DNA of 64,000 bases from Patagioenas fasciata (Eukaryota; Chordata; Aves; Columbiformes; Columbidae), in NCBI RefSeq assembly GCF_037038585.1, contig NC_092520.1, positions 897,001 to 961,000 of the forward strand, given 5' to 3'. A program made the translations under genes and the position numbers. A model generated the notes under the pieces. It saw only the letters and a list, made by a program, of their open reading frames with translations, was not told the DNA's origin and searched no databases. Below, piece by piece: positions 23,936-36,949 of the stretch (its first letter is position 1; each line of letters begins with the position of its first letter).

Positions 23936-25142
23936 CTCACCTCCCGGACAACCCCCACCGCAGTACAAACCAGGAGCGGAGCAGCCACGTCCCCGCGGTT
24001 ACAGCCCGGCGGGTTTTGCTGCTCCCCCTATGCAGAGCCTGGTTAAATCAGTTCTTGCCGGGGTGCTGGATCCTCCCGGCCTCAGCAGCGCAGGAGAGGG
24101 GACAGGGCGATGGAAACGCCGGGATTAGTGGCTCCCTGAGCTCAGGGCACCTGTGCAGAGCCCGACCATTGCTCCTACACCAGAGCAGCGCAGACAGAAA
24201 GCAGCCAGAGGGGCCGGGGAGCCCGCGGGGACGCCGCCTGTCTCCTCACAGCAGGCCCAGGGAACGGAAAAGCATCCCAGACATTTCACCTTGTTAGGCT
24301 GAGCGGCTGAAAATAGCTACGAGATGAAAAACAAACCCGTTGGACAAGTTGTCCGACCCGCAGCGCGAGCAGCGAGCGGGAGGAGGAGGACGGAGTGTGT
24401 CCTGACCTGAGCTCTCCTGCCACTTGTCACTGCACAAGGGACATCCCACCTCCCCAGCTGATTGAAGCTCCCTGATAACCCACGGAAAGGAACCGGTAGG
24501 TCCAGAGAGCAGCTCCCCCATCTAACAGGGGTGAAGAGATGAAAGGACCGGCTGGAGATACCGATCTCTGCAGGAATGGCGCAGGAACACGGGGCATTGA
24601 GACTGAGGCACAGCTTCTGCATCACAAAGGGTGCGCCTCACCCTCACCACTCACACAGCCATGGAACGTTTTCTCCCCTTTATCAAGAAGGGGAAAAAAA
24701 AAAAAAGAAAAGAAAAAGAGGTGGGAGAAAAAAATGCCAAGAGCTGTCACCTCCCACTGCTCCCAGCAGCTGTGAGCAAAGCTGCAGAACTCAGGCCTGC
24801 AGCGTGGGAGGGGGCGACGGTGCCCCCAGATACCCCTTCTACCTCGTTAACGATGCGACGAGCTCAAAGAAATGAGAAACAGGAAAAACTGAGTATCTGC
24901 AAAGCACTGAGAGCAAATCTTCAGGAAACGGCCGGGCCCACCAGAAACCAGAGAGCAGAGCAATCCCCAGAATACAACAGCACGGGATGGACGCTCGGCA
25001 CCCCGGAGCTGCCGCGGTCCAGAGACACCCCAATAACCCACAGGACCGCCCGGAGACACCCCGATGTTCATTAGGGCCAGTCCTGAGACACCCCGATGTT
25101 CCACAGGACAGGAAGCACTTCCCTGGATTCCAGAGATCATGG
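23936..25142. other. Unique intronic sequence with an A-rich tract
   Basis: No gene recognised. 24688-24722 is a poly(A)-like run (12 consecutive A) broken by G. 25010-25105 repeats CACCCCGATGTTC-type phrases a few times. Confidence 0.5.
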
Positions 25143-25833
25143 CCATAGAAACACTGAATCATTTGGGTTGGAAAAGCCCCTCAAACTCATCGAGCCCAAC
25201 CGTTCCCCACCCCCAGCACTGCCCCATGTCCTGAGAACCTCATGTCCGTCTGTCCAGCCCTCCAGGGATGGTGACTCCAGCACTGCCCTGGGCAGCCTGT
25301 TCCAATGCCCCACAGCCCTTTGGGGAAGAAATTGTTCCCACATCCAACCTCAACCTCCCCTGGTGCAACTTGAGGCCGTTTCCTCTGCTCCTGGCGCTTG
25401 TTCCTGGGGAGCAGAGCCCGACCCCCCTGGCTCCAAGCTCCTTTCAGGCAGTTCAGAGATCAGAAGGTCTCCCCTCAGCTCCTGTTCTCCAGCTGAACCC
25501 CCCAGGTCCCTCAGCCGCTCCCATCACACTTGTGCTCCAGACCCTCACCAGCTCCGTTCCCTTCCCTCCACTCGCTCCAGCACCTCAAGGGCCCAGAACC
25601 ACCCCCAGGATTGGCGGTTTGGCCTCCCCAGGTCCCAGCACAGGTTCGGTCACTGCCCTGGGCCTGCTGGCCACCCCAGTGCTGGTCCCAGCCAGGATGC
25701 TGTGGCCTCTTGGCCCCTGGGCACACTCTGGCTCATGTTCAGCCGCTGCCACCAACACCCCCAGGGCCTTTTCCAGCCGCTGTTCCCCAGCTGCAGCGTC
25801 CATGGGGTTGCTGTGACCCCAGTGCTCGAGGTT
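25143..25833 (-). mobile_element. CR1 fragment, second subfamily
   Basis: The 3' end is at 25143 (AGAAACACTGAATCATTTGG). It lacks the CCATTTTG block that relatives carry: CACCTCAAGG joins directly to GCCCAGAACC near 25590. It stops at about 25830 (GTGACCCCAGTGCTCGAGG). Confidence 0.88.
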
Positions 25834-28544
25834 CACAAAGCAGGGGCACAGACACGTCCCGCTTTCCTGATCCCTGCCGCAGTTTTTAAAAGGAAAAAAA
25901 GAAACAACTTCCACTTATAATTTTGCCGTTTAAATAACAGATACACCATGAAATAACAAGCACCACCGAGTCACCACCTCCTTTCCACAGTGCTCGGAGA
26001 TGATCTTGTATCAACCATTTCCACACGGATGTTGGTTTGTTTCACCCCAGATGGCTCACACCATGCGGAAGGCCAGGCCAGACCCCGCAACACCAGAGAC
26101 TGGTGGAAGCTCCAAGTCTCCGTGAGGACACCCCGGGTTTGATCCCTGAGCAACGAGCTCCAACACCCGTGGGACCAAGAACAACAACAGCCCAACGGCC
26201 GACTGTTCCGGGGGCTCCTCCCGCAGCTTTTCACAACGTGACACCCTGACTGCTGCCTTCAAACTGCAAAGCAGCTCAACCACAGCCACTCGGGTGGCGT
26301 TAAGAACAGCAGCTACTCAGAAGTTATTTCTCCCCCTCAAAAGAACAGGTTTTACCCTGCGTCTGTCTGTACCAAGGCAGAAACCAGCTCTCTTAGACCA
26401 CTCAGACATCCATATACCCTGGCGCTGTTACAAACCTAACGCATGCTTTAATCCCGAATTATTCCCCCCTTCCTGCAATGTGCGGTTGAACCAGACTGGC
26501 TGTTCAACCAGAGCTGCTCGCCTGCGCCTCAGACGCCGAACATTCCTCAAGTTCTTGCGTTTATTACGTTTCTGCCCTGACAATCGCAGAATTTCAGGCA
26601 CCAGACCCTGAAGGAATGAATTAAACTGACCTCAAAACTCTGCCCTTCGGGGACGTAAGAACCACTCGGCTCCGAAAACAGCGCCTTTTCTTGCAAAATA
26701 CGCAGCGTGCGCGCTGTTTGCTAACAAACGTCACCGGCGCCCATCGGACCGCGGCTGCCGCTCTGCACCGCGACTTCAAGAAGGAATTGGACTCCGATGG
26801 TCTCTTTGAGCAAAGCCGACGTCGGTACCATTAAGGACTTGTGGCTGGTTCCCAGCCTGTTCCACAGCCGAGCCCTCAGCACCGGGACGTGCTCCTGGGC
26901 TGCCCAATTAATGAACACTCTGATTAAGTTAAAAAAGACATACCCATCATTAACCAATTGACCACCTGCAGAAGCAGGGGGTATTCTTCAAGTTTAGATC
27001 CTCCCGCGTGACAAGAGCGAGACAGGAGGCTCAGCAATAACACCGCTTGGAAGCAGAGCGCTCGGTTTATTAATTAATTAATAGATGTACTGTAAGTAAC
27101 TCATAACTTATCACTAACTCCATTGATGATTTTTTAGTATAGATGTATTGTAAAAACGTCTAAAAACTGTAAGGATTACGCAACAATTGTGAGAACAGAA
27201 GCGACACGAGCGCGTCCCCGGAGCAGCGATGGGGACGAGCCCAGCGCTCCGGCTGATGAACCGAGCATGGGCTGAGCCGCAGAACCACTCCGCTCTTCAG
27301 TTTATTTCGGGCTGAGCTTCACCTGAACGGCCACGTTCACACTGTATTGGGGGGCAAAGATCAATGTAAGCAACTAGTTCTCCAAGTTTAGCCCGTGTTA
27401 TATCTGATTACTGGGATATCATACAACGCAAGGGGAGGAATTCCGAAGGAGTTTTGGAACACCATGTTGCATGGGGCTTTTATAAAAGGTTTTGTTTCTA
27501 AAGAAACTCTGAGCTCCCCCTGCTAACTCAGCGAGCTGTGCGGTGATGGTTTTGCTGCTCACAGGTCAGTGCATGAGCCCAATTCGAGTTCAATATTGAT
27601 CATCCAGCTTCAGTAGGCACACACTAAATATAACGAACCATATAGAGACACACGGTTGTATGATTTTCAATATACTCTTCGCTTCATGCTACTTGGTAAG
27701 CTGGACTTGCTAAAATTTGAAGCCGTAAAGCTCTGCTCATGTTTACCAAAAGCAACTACAAACTACACTGAACAGGTTTATTTCCCATTTTGCTGAGAAG
27801 AAAAGGATCTACCCAGGCAAGACAGCACCTGCAAGGCCATGGACCATAACCGATGTCTACAGCTGAACCAGAGGCACGTGTGGAATCAGCAAAAAGGAGC
27901 CGGTGAGAGGCAGGAAGAGCAAACAGTGAAGCGTTGCTGCTGGACTGACTCGCGGTGTGAACGGTCCGTACAGACACACAGGACCGTGGGACCTCTGCGC
28001 GGGTACCCAGCTCCAGCCCTCCTGCTCTTCCACTCCACTCAGGGTTATTTTCCGAGAGCTCTGTCTCCCGAAGCTTTGCTGCCGGAGCTCTGAAACAGCC
28101 TGCAGAGCAGAGCGCTGGCGGGGAGGGAACAATCCTGCGGGTTTGCTCCACCAACGGGCGCCAGGCCCTGGAGAGAAGGTCCCAGTGTTCAGTTCAGTGT
28201 ATTCCCCACACAGTGATTAACAGAGTGAACCCGCCACCCACCTCTTAACTCACACTTCTCTGTAAGGAATCCCAACGCTGTTCTGCACAGAGCAGAACCC
28301 TAAATCACACCCCGTGAAACCAAGACACCAAACTTGGTGGCAGCAGCACGGCCTTGCTTTTCATGCTCTAGAACCTTCTCTCTGCCAGCCCTGAGGAGCA
28401 AGAGGATCACCCAGGGGATCGAACCCTTGGACTTGTGTTTTGTGCGTCAGAAAATGAACCACGCAGGAGCTGCTTAAAATGAAGGTGAAGGAGAAACTGA
28501 CCCATGCCAGGGAGATGAGAGGCAGACGGGAGGGACGCTGCTCA
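25834..28544. other. Long unique intronic sequence
   Basis: 2.7 kb without a supportable gene. 26930-27760 is the most AT-rich part and includes TTAATTAATTAATAG at about 27069. A 78-codon minus frame at 26721-26957 resembles nothing I can name with confidence. Confidence 0.5.
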
Positions 28545-29120
28545 CACACATCACACATTTACACCAGAGAGGTTCTCCTGCCCCTCTGCTCTGCCCTGGG
28601 GAGACCACCCCTGGAATCTTGTGTCCAGTTGTGGCCCCTCAGTTCCAGAAGGACAGGGAACTGCTGCAGAGAGTCCAGCGCAGCCACCAAGATGCTGGAG
28701 GGAGTGGAGCATCTCCCGTGTGAGGAAAGGCTGAGGGAGCTGGGGCTCTGGCGCTGGAGAAGAGGAGACTGAGGGGGGACTCATTCCTGGGGATCAATAT
28801 GGAAAGGAGCGGTGTCAGGAGGATGGAGCCAGGCTCTTCTGGGTGACAACCAGTGACAGGACAAGGGGCAATGGGTGCAAACTGGAACACATGAGGTTCC
28901 ACTTTGATAGGAGAAGAAACTTGTTCCTGGTGAGGGTGTCAGAGCCTGGCCCAGGCTGCCCAGGGAGGCTGTGGAGTCTCCTTCTGTGCAGACATTCAAA
29001 CCCGCCTGGACACCTTCCTGTGGAACCTCAGCTGGGTGTTCCTGCTCCATGGGGGGATTGCACTGGATGAGCTTTCCAGGGCCCTTCAACCCCTGGCACT
29101 CTGGGACCCTGTGATCTGCG
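28545..29120 (+). mobile_element. CR1 fragment, first subfamily
   Basis: Plus-orientation relative of 4563, 7213 and 60427. It starts near CCTCTGCTCTGCCCTGGGGA and ends at ACTCTGGGACCCTGTGATCTG. Confidence 0.9.
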
Positions 29121-32100
29121 GCCCCGGCAGCAAACCGGAGCTGGGAGGCAGCAGGTCCGAGGCTGCGCTTGCAACACAAGCACAAACGAGCCAAAATCCC
29201 GGTATTAATAGCGCCGGCCATGACGCAGCGAGGGCGAGCGAGTCCCCTCTGCCAGCTCCGGTGTCTGACAGCGGCCAAAACCACGTCCCGGCTCATCTCC
29301 AGCGCCGGCGGGTACACGGGTGGCTCAGCACACCCCACCAGCGGGAACCCCGGCCAGCACCAGCACAGCAGCCCCAGCTCCCTCCATCCGCTGCCGAGTT
29401 TATTGCCCCCACTCCCGCTCTGTTTTCCAAGCGAAGCTGATTAACGAAGTAAACAGTTTTTTCAACGCTAAGAGGTTGTGCAATCCGGACTTTCAAAACC
29501 AAACCGCCGGTTACGCTGGAGCAGCCGAGGGTGACCCAGAATCGGGGCTCGGGGAACCCCGGCTGCACCAGAGCCGCTGGGAACCCTTTTAGGAGAATGG
29601 GGGACAGAGATGGGGCAGAAACCAGGATTTGGGGATACAAACAGTGTCTCCGGGGCCGTGCGGATCCCGGAATCCTGAACACGAGCTTTGCTTGTGTGCG
29701 TTTGCACCGGCACAACTCCCGAGCGCACGCTGCCAGCTGAAAGCTCCTCTTTATTTTGGGGAAGCAAATAAGAAACTATTCTTACACATTACGTAGGCCA
29801 AGAAGACGAGTGAACATTTAAAGCCTGCCGTGCCCCAGCTGAACGAGATGGGCCACCAGCACACTTCTGGGAACTTACTATAGAATTTAATGCATTGTGT
29901 TCACACCCTATGCTGCTGCATCCTCACAGTGAGCTTTATTAACCTAATACTGCAGCACGATGACCGGATCCAATGGATAAATCTTTACACAGATGATCTA
30001 TATCGGCTGGGTTTAGAAGATAGGATGTTTTCTGAACTGCAATGTTTAAAATTGCCCCAAACCCCAAGAGCTCAGCCCCGGCACGGCCGCCCCGCCACCG
30101 ACGCTGAGCACGGGGCACAAGGAAAGCGGCTTTTCACAGAAATAATTCACTAAACCATGGTAAAACGCATGTTCTGACAGAGCTGAGCGTGGCTGCAGGT
30201 CCCTGGGTGGCGCAGGGACAGACCCGGAGGCCAAACGCGTCGGGTCCGTCCAGCCCCGTCTCCGCTCCGTGAGGCCACAACGGTGCCAAACAACAACCTT
30301 CCAGCTCCCAGAACAGCGATTCCTCGAGACGAGCTGCATTCCTCAATGAACCACAGGCAGTGCAACCCGCCGGGGCTCCCAGCCCGGCTGGAAAAGGACA
30401 CCGACTACTCCCTGGCAGAGTATTCCCCGTATTCTCCAAAACTATTTGTCCTCCCCAAAGCCACTCGCGTGTGCAACATCCGCTCAGGGGAACCCGTCCT
30501 GGAGACAAAGCCTCCGAAATAGCTGTTAGCGCAAGGCACAGCGGGTCTGCGCGGCTCCGGCTGGGGCAGGGAGGCACGTCTGGACAAGCTCGCTGTCGGT
30601 CGCGCTCCTGCCTAACGCTGCGGATGATTCGGGGGGTCCCAACACCCCAAAAAAGGATTAAACCCTGCAGGGGTGGTTTACATGGCACCGGAGCAGAGCG
30701 CAGCCGGACGGACAGAACCCCAACCAACAGCGCGGGTTCGACACCGAGCTCCCTGCTGCAAAGCAGGCGGCTCCAGAAAGCGTCTCAGTGCTGCGGCGCC
30801 TGATCAGAGCTCTGGCAGAGGAACAGAGGCTGAACGCGAATCCTGGGAGCGCAGTGGGTGCCGCCGGCTTCAGCAGCACCAAATCAACGCACCGACGTGT
30901 TCAGCTACCTGAGGAACCAGTGATGATGTGGTTTGAACTGGCGGGTGAAGAAGTAACCAGGCGTCTGTCCCCACCGCGCACCATTGCCGAGTCCCGTCCT
31001 CTCCACAGGCCAAATCACCGCACTGGTGTTTCCAAACCCAAAACAAGCACTTTCCAAGCTATGCATTCTGTAGCAAAGTCAATTCTGAATAAAACCCCAT
31101 GTCTGAGGACGACAAGCACAGGAGGGCTTGGACACAGCATCCTCCACCAGACATTAATATCCCCCTCCATCATGTTAATCTTCAGTTAAACACCCATGGC
31201 TATATCTCCCATCACACTCAGTTTGTTCAACATCAACACCCCTTGTTTTCAGGTTCAAAGGTGATAATTGTGAGCACACCCCATCAGGTTTTCCTTTGAT
31301 ACCACCTGAACATCTCCGTAACCTGTGTTCTGGTAACACCCTCACCCACCAAACACAACCCCAACAGCAGCAAAACCGCCCCGGGAACACCGTGAGCGAG
31401 GAACCGAGAGCGGGATGGGAAGAAGCAGCGGTTGTACCACAGCATGAGACTAAACGACACTGAACAAGGCTCAGGGGGACGCAGATCTGCACCCTTCCCA
31501 CGGCGCTGTGCGCAGCCGGAGCAGGAATTCACCACAGTTAATGGAACGGGAGTTCATCCTGGTCACCCAGAGCCCAGCCGGTTTCCCCCATATCCCGACA
31601 CAAGAGCACCAACACTTCACCGTTCGACGCGCCGAAAAGAGCAGAGCGGCACCACGCCGGTGCCGGTTAACGCCGTTTGGTAAAAACAGGCTACCAACCT
31701 CAAAACTTTCAAAAAAGACGCATGTCAAACTTTGGCCCAACACTCCCCATGACCCCATGTGGAGATCACCAGGAGAAACACGAACAACACCTGTGTTAGA
31801 GGAGCTGGGCTCGCACAGCTGGCACCGCAGCAAGCACAGAGAGAAAACAACCATCACCCGGGGGAACACTGGTAAGAACCACGAGGAGCCCCCCTGCCCT
31901 CTGAGGGACACGGGGCCGCGACCGATCCACGCTAAAAATAACCAATCCCTGCTAAAAATAACCAGCGGCGGGTGCAAACAATGAGAGCGGGTGCTGCCGG
32001 TGGCCGCCGGCACATCCTGCGCACCGCCGGCCGGGCCCACTCCAGCACGCAGCACCGCCAAAAGCTGTCTGCTTTGGTCACCAACTCTTAACTTTTCTCC

Positions 32101-32422
32101 ATGGGCAAAACTACACGTTTTACGTGAAAAAGTAAATCTTAGGAGTGAGAAACACGTACTAATGTTGGATGAAGGCGCCGATGCATCATGTGCAGGAATC
32201 CAAGCGATGAGCCAACGCTGCTGCGACTGCGGATTCTGCTCTGCAGACACCTCCCTGCGTCTCCTGGAACCCCCTGGCCGGGGAAAGGGCACGCGCTCTG
32301 CATTTTATTGTTAAAATCATGCACAAAGAAAAAGGAACCCTTTCACTTTTGAAAAATGCACCAAAAATAGACCCTTTCGCTTTGCAGAAGTGAAAGAAAA
32401 CTACCTTGGGGAGAGCACAACC
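29121..32422. other. Long unique intronic sequence
   Basis: 3.3 kb in which no gene, RNA or repeat family was recognised. The 29750-30060 part is AT-rich. Confidence 0.5.
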
Positions 32423-32850
32423 CGCATTTTATGTGTGCGGAACAGTGTGCTGGGGACACTCCTCATTCTGTGTGTGCAGAACAGCGTCCTGTGCTGGGGA
32501 CACTCCTCATTCTGTGTGTGCAGAACAGTGTCCTGTGCTGGGGACACTCCTCATTCTGTGTGTGCAGAACAGTGTCCTGTGCTGGGGACACTCCTCACTC
32601 TGTGTGTGCAGAACAGTGTCCTGTGCTGGGGACACTCCTCATTCTGTGTGTGCAGAACAGTGTCCTGTGCTGGGGACACTCCTCATTCTGTGTGTGCAGA
32701 ACAGTGTCCTGTGCTGGGGACACTCCTCATTCTGTGTGTGCAGAACAGTGTCCTGTGCTGGGGACACTCCTCATTCTGTGTGTGCAGAACAGTGTCCTGT
32801 GCTGGGGACACTCCTCATTCTGTGTGTGCAGGAACAGCGTCCTGTGCTTA
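32423..32850. repeat. 44-bp minisatellite, about 9 copies
   Basis: The unit runs CCTCATTCTGTGTGTGCAGA then ACAGTGTCCTGTGCTGGGGA and CACT. Starts fall every 44 bases from 32461 to 32813. Copies are almost identical, so this array is young or well homogenised. The first and last units are degenerate. Confidence 0.97.
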
Positions 32851-33661
32851 CGATATTCACCGACCTGCCAGCAGCAGCTCCCAAAGCTGAAAAGCAAATG
32901 GCCCAGGGATCTCTGAGGACACATTAAGCTGCATTAGCAGAGAGCAGCGAGCGCCGAACTTCCCCAGCCAGGGCCGCTCAGAGCGAACAAATCCCTTCTC
33001 GACCGCACATTTTGGGCTCCAGCCCTGGCACAGTCCCATGTGCTGCTCTGCGGGTTCTGCAACCCAAATTGTGGAAAAAAAAGTCCCTGTTGTGCAGGAA
33101 AACCCCACCTGTAGGTGACTTTATTCAGTATTTCAGGTCTCTGCTCTGCTCGGAGGGGAGCAAGCGAGCAGCTGAATCACCAGGGCTGGTCCTGCGGGGC
33201 CTCCAAAAATAACCGCTCTGGAAATTCCTGGGAGGCACAAACCTGGCTCCACTGGAGATCCAGTTTCCTCCACGGAGCAGAACGGGCTGAAGGGCTCGGG
33301 CTTGTGCATGGGGGACCTAACGAGCAGCTCCTCACAGAACAACTCACGTGCAGGTCAGCGCAGAGCGTAAAGCAAACAAAAAAGGCGAGTCACACGAGTG
33401 ACATAAATCACCACGTCGCCACGATGAAACAATCTGCCTGCCCAGGAACCAGACGCCGAGTTCCCGATCGCTTGCCCGATACGGCGGTTCCAGGGACGTG
33501 CCCTGTTCTCACCAACCGGCTCTGTACACGGCGAAATCTGCTCTTGGCAACGCGGTCACGGCGCTCTGATCCGTGCCAGCGCGGCTGCCCACACCTGCGC
33601 CATCCCGGAGCCAAAACCCGCCCGGCTCCGGGGCACCCGGTGCTCACCGCCGTGTGGAACC
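32851..33661. other. Unique intronic sequence
   Basis: Nothing recognised. Confidence 0.45.
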
Positions 33662-33960
33662 GTCGCAGAACCACAGTGTCCTGAGCTGGAGGGACCCACA
33701 GATCACGGAGTCCAAGTGCTGTTCCTGCACAGGACACCCCACAGGTCACCCCGTGTGTCTGAGGACGCTGTCCAGTCTCTTCTTGAACACTGTCAGGTTG
33801 GGCCGTGACACCTCCCTGGGAGCCTGTTCAGTGTCCAGCACCTCTGGGGAAGAACCTTTGCCTCATGTCCCACTGACCCTCCCTGTCCCGTCACCGGCGG
33901 GACCCTCGCAGCAGAACAACGCTCGGGGTTTCTGTCCCTCACGTTTTAGCAGCTCTGACC
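33662..33960 (-). mobile_element. CR1 fragment, fourth subfamily
   Basis: Closest relative is 22303. The 3' end at 33662 reads CGCAGAACCACAGTGTCCTG. The 5' side decays around 33920-33960. Confidence 0.85.
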
Positions 33961-34627
33961 TCAGGGGCCCTGACAAGGACACAAGAGCCAGCAGAGCCCA
34001 CGCTGGCTCCTCCGGCTCCGGCTCCGTGCGCCGGGGCTGCCGGCACCGCGGGACCAGCACCCGGCCGGGCCAGCTGGGGCTTCCCCCACCCGCTCTGCTG
34101 GTTTGGGGGCAGAGCGGAGGGACCCAGGAGGGCAACAGAGCAGCTGTGTCAGGGCTTCGCTGCCTCTCTCCGCAGGGCTGAGGAGCGGGAGCGGCTCAGC
34201 CAGGCCGGGCTCAGCCAGGCCGGGCTCACACAGCCCGCGGGAGCCCTCGCCCACCTGGGAACGTCCTTAAAACACCGAGAACGGGGTGCAAACCGGCCGA
34301 ATACCCCCGTCGACACCCACACGTCCGCAAAGCACCCACTGCGAAAACAAACACGGATTAGTTTGGGTCCTCCGACCCTTGGCTCGAGCGCCGCGGGGCC
34401 CGAACCGCGGCCGGGACGGCAGCTCGCACCCAAACCCACCCGAAATCGCCTGAAAAACCACGGAACTCGCCTCAAAACGGAGCCGGAGCCGGTTCGCGGG
34501 ACTGCGGGAACCTGCCCGGAGCCAGCGGGGCTGCGGGCCCGCGGGGGACACCGGACACACGGGGCAGCCCCGGGCAGCAGGGGTTGCGGCCCCGGTAACC
34601 GGGCCGGGGAGGTCCCGCTGGTCTCAC

Positions 34628-34736
34628 CTGCGATGGGGGTCTCGTCCAGGTGGGGGCCGGGCGGCCGCTCGGCCCGGCCGGGCTGCAGCAGAAGCCCGCA
34701 GAGCAGCCACAGCGCCAGTCCCGCCCGCAGATCCAT
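34628..34736 (-). CDS. STIM1: STIM1 coding exon 1 (signal peptide)
   Basis: Encodes the first 36 residues of stromal interaction molecule 1 plus one base of the next codon. STIM1 is a single-pass ER protein that senses luminal calcium through its EF-hand and opens ORAI channels on store depletion. Only the signal peptide and the start of the mature N terminus are here: MDLRAGLALWLLCGLLLQ is a basic residue then a hydrophobic core, matching the STIM1 pattern MDxxxxLALWLLxGLLL. Cleavage is likely near residue 22 (GRA). The start has G at -3 and +4. The donor follows as CGCAG|GTGAGA, with GT at 34627-34626. All other exons lie left of the window. Identification rests on this short peptide plus synteny with RHOG and PGAP2. 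Confidence 0.88.
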
Positions 34737-34939
34737 GTCCCCGCCGCTGTCAGCTCCTCCTCGGCATCGGCAACGCCGCCGGGCCCGGCCCTTCGCCTCC
34801 GCTCGGCTCCGCCGTCCGGGGCCGCCAGCAGCTGCAGGGACCGCCCGTCAGTCCGCGCCGCTCCCGCCCGGGAACCGCTCCGGCCCGGGAACCGCTCCGG
34901 CCGCCGCCCGCCCCGGAAACAGCCCCGGACCGCCCCCCC

Positions 34940-35200
34940 GCCCCCCGCAGTGAGCTCTCCCGGGGAGCCTCCCCCCCCGCGCCGCAGTGGTCTCTCCCGG
35001 GAGAGCCCTGCTCCCCCCGTTCTCCTCGGCAGTGGGCTCTACCGGGACAACCCCGCTCCCCCCGTTCTCCTCAGCAGTGGGCTCTACCGGGACAACCCTG
35101 CCCCCCGCCCCGCGGTAACCTCTCCCCGCTGCGCTCCTTCCCCCCACCCTCCTCACCAGTGGTCTCTCCCGGGACACCCCCGCCCCCCCGCCGCGGTGGT
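34940..35200. repeat. Degenerate ~45-bp repeat in the STIM1 promoter
   Basis: About five imperfect copies of a unit containing CAGTGGGCTCTACCGGGACA and CCCCCCGTTCTCCTC. CAGTGG(T/G)CTCT landmarks lie near 34985, 35031, 35074 and 35158. It lies 200-460 bp upstream of the STIM1 start codon, in the CpG island. Confidence 0.8.
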
Positions 35201-35596
35201 CTCGCCCGGCCCCCCCCCCCCCTCCCGCGCACCGGGTCTTGGCGCCGCCGCCGCGCGCTCGCTGACAGGGGGCGGAGCCACTCCGGGCCCTCCGCCAGTG
35301 GGCACCGCCCCACGCCGCCGTCTGGCCAATCAGCGGCGGGAAGGTGGCCACGCCCCCCGCTTCCTCACCCCGCCCCCGCCGCCCTCCCCGAGCGCGCCGC
35401 TGGGCCGCAGCGGCCTCTGGCGGCCGCAGGGGAGACGCGCGCGGGGCCGCCGGCGCGGTGCGGAAGCTCAGCAGGAGCGGCTGCGGCTGCGCCTGGATGG
35501 GAGACCCCGGCACCCCTGCCCGCCCGTGAGCCCGGCACCCCCAGCCCGCCCGTGACACCGGCAGCCCAGCCGGCCAGCAGCCCCTGGGGAGACTGG

Positions 35597-35700
35597 TGAC
35601 AGCATCCCAGAATGCCACGGATTGGAAAGGACCTGGAAAGCTCATCCAGTGCAATCCCCCGCCGGAGCAGGAGCACCCAGATGGGGTTTCCAGGGCACCC
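35597..35700 (-). mobile_element. Short CR1 3' end, first subfamily
   Basis: Only about 100 bp: ATCCCAGAATGCCACGG through TCATCCAGTGCAATC to GGAGCACCCAGATGGGG. It sits between the STIM1 and RHOG first exons. Confidence 0.85.
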
Positions 35701-36275
35701 CAATGCTTGTCAGTTTTTGGAGCCCCCCACCTCATTGGAGCACCCCAACTCGTCAGGACGGAGCCACACGGTCGCTCACCGCAGGGCCCAGGCTGCTCCA
35801 CACTCTGACACCCCCCAAGGGATGCAACACCCCCCTGGGGCCACGTGCTCCCGGGGGCACCGCTGCTCACCAGCGCTGAGCCGGTGACACTGCAGCCATC
35901 GGAGCCACCAGGGCCCGTGGCCACCCAGTATGGAAAGTGAGGCTGGTGACCCCGGCCCCCCACCAGCCCCCAGCAGCTCTGGGCTGGTGTCCAGGCAGGG
36001 GGGCCCGGCCCCACTGCCCCGGGCTGGGGGTCCCGCGTCTGCAGAGCCCCCGCGGCTGTGACACAGCCAGACTGGGGACGGGGACAGACACACTCGCCCC
36101 CCATGAACAGCCTCACCTGCCACTGTCCCCCCGCAGCCGGGTGTCCCCCATGAGCCCCCTGCCCCGGGGTTACCGGGGACCCTCGTGGTGCTGGGGGGAC
36201 CTGGCTCTTGCGGGACCCCCAGCTTGGGGGTCTTGGCCCTTGGGAGGTTCCCTGTGGCACCGGGGTGTCCTCTGG
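35701..36275. other. GC-rich unique sequence upstream of RHOG
   Basis: Nothing recognised. The long minus-strand open frames here follow from the base composition. Confidence 0.45.
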
Positions 36276-36416
36276 CCCTGGCCCTGCTCTGGGGGTTCTG
36301 GGACCCTGCTCGGGGGGCTCTGGGACACGGCTCGGGGGGCTCTGGGACCCTGCTCGGGGGTTTCTGGGACACTGCTTGGGGGGTTCTGGGACACGGCTCG
36401 GGGGGCTCTGGGCCCC
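36276..36416. repeat. 22-bp minisatellite upstream of RHOG
   Basis: Five clear copies plus partial ends of a unit such as TTCTGGGACCCTGCTCGGGG (then GG), alternating ACCCTGCTC with ACACGGCTC. It lies about 0.6 kb before the likely RHOG first exon and is G-rich on the plus strand. Confidence 0.9.
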
Positions 36417-36949
36417 CGCTGCTGCTCCTTGGGGGGTCCTGCTTGGTTCCCACTCTCTTGTCACTCCGTCCCCACCTCTCCACACCCAGACCCCGAGAGC
36501 GGCTCTCAGGCAGGGGCTGCCACCCCCCCACGACCCCAGGGACCCCTTGGGGGCTCCCTCCCTCCTCACCCCCCCAGCCTGTCCCTGTCCCTACCACTGT
36601 CCCCGTCCCCGCAAGCCAGGACCCCCCAGCACCTCTCGCCCGCCGGGCCCCGTGGGGTTCTGGGACACAGGGGGAGCCGTCCTGATCCGGCCCCGCAGCC
36701 CGGCTGGAGATGGGGTGCGTTCCTGTGCCCCCCAACACTCGTGTCCTGGACCCCCAGCCCGGGTTCCTGCATCCCCGGCCGCGGCCGGACCCCCGTGTCC
36801 CCCACCCTGGGGGTGCAGCCGGACCCGCCCCGGGCCGGGAGCCGAGGGGTCGGGGCCGGAGCCCGGGGCGATGCCGAGGGGCGCAGGGGCCGCACCCCCG
36901 GGACCCCCAGCCCGGGCCGGGAGGAAGCGGCGGGCGGGGACCGGGCGGG
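36417..36949. other. GC-rich RHOG upstream region
   Basis: High CpG, no TATA box seen. Continuous with the putative RHOG promoter. Confidence 0.45.

Larger units (their letters stand above)
1..34627 (-). other. STIM1: STIM1 intron 1 (partial)
   Basis: All sequence left of the STIM1 exon 1 donor is inferred to be its first intron. No further STIM1 exon (EF-hand, SAM or coiled-coil coding) was recognised on the minus strand here, which fits the long first intron of vertebrate STIM1. Contents are listed separately: five tandem arrays, CR1 fragments, a possible MIR fossil and unique sequence. Confidence 0.75.
34360..35560. promoter_or_regulatory. CpG island over STIM1 exon 1 and its promoter
   Basis: Dense CpG and G+C across STIM1 exon 1 and upstream, with an inverted CCAAT box at 35326-35330 (GGCCAATCAGCG) and many CCGCCC-type Sp1 boxes. 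STIM1 reads left and RHOG reads right from this side, so the 2.3 kb between the STIM1 start codon and the RHOG first exon is a divergent promoter region. Transcription start sites cannot be fixed from sequence alone. Confidence 0.75.

Noticed and set aside
26721-26957. 78-codon minus-strand frame with a retroelement-like look
   Set aside because: Too short, no domain recognised and no element boundaries seen.
28415-28432. Minus-strand GGGTTCGATCCCC resembles a tRNA B box
   Set aside because: No A box, anticodon stem or acceptor stem at the right distance.
32423-32850. Evenly spaced repeats resembling a CRISPR array
   Set aside because: There are no unique spacers; units are directly adjacent and the genome is avian.
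35491-35510. TGGATGGGAGACC, identical to part of 5S rRNA
   Set aside because: Only 13 bases match; the rest of the 5S gene is absent on both sides.
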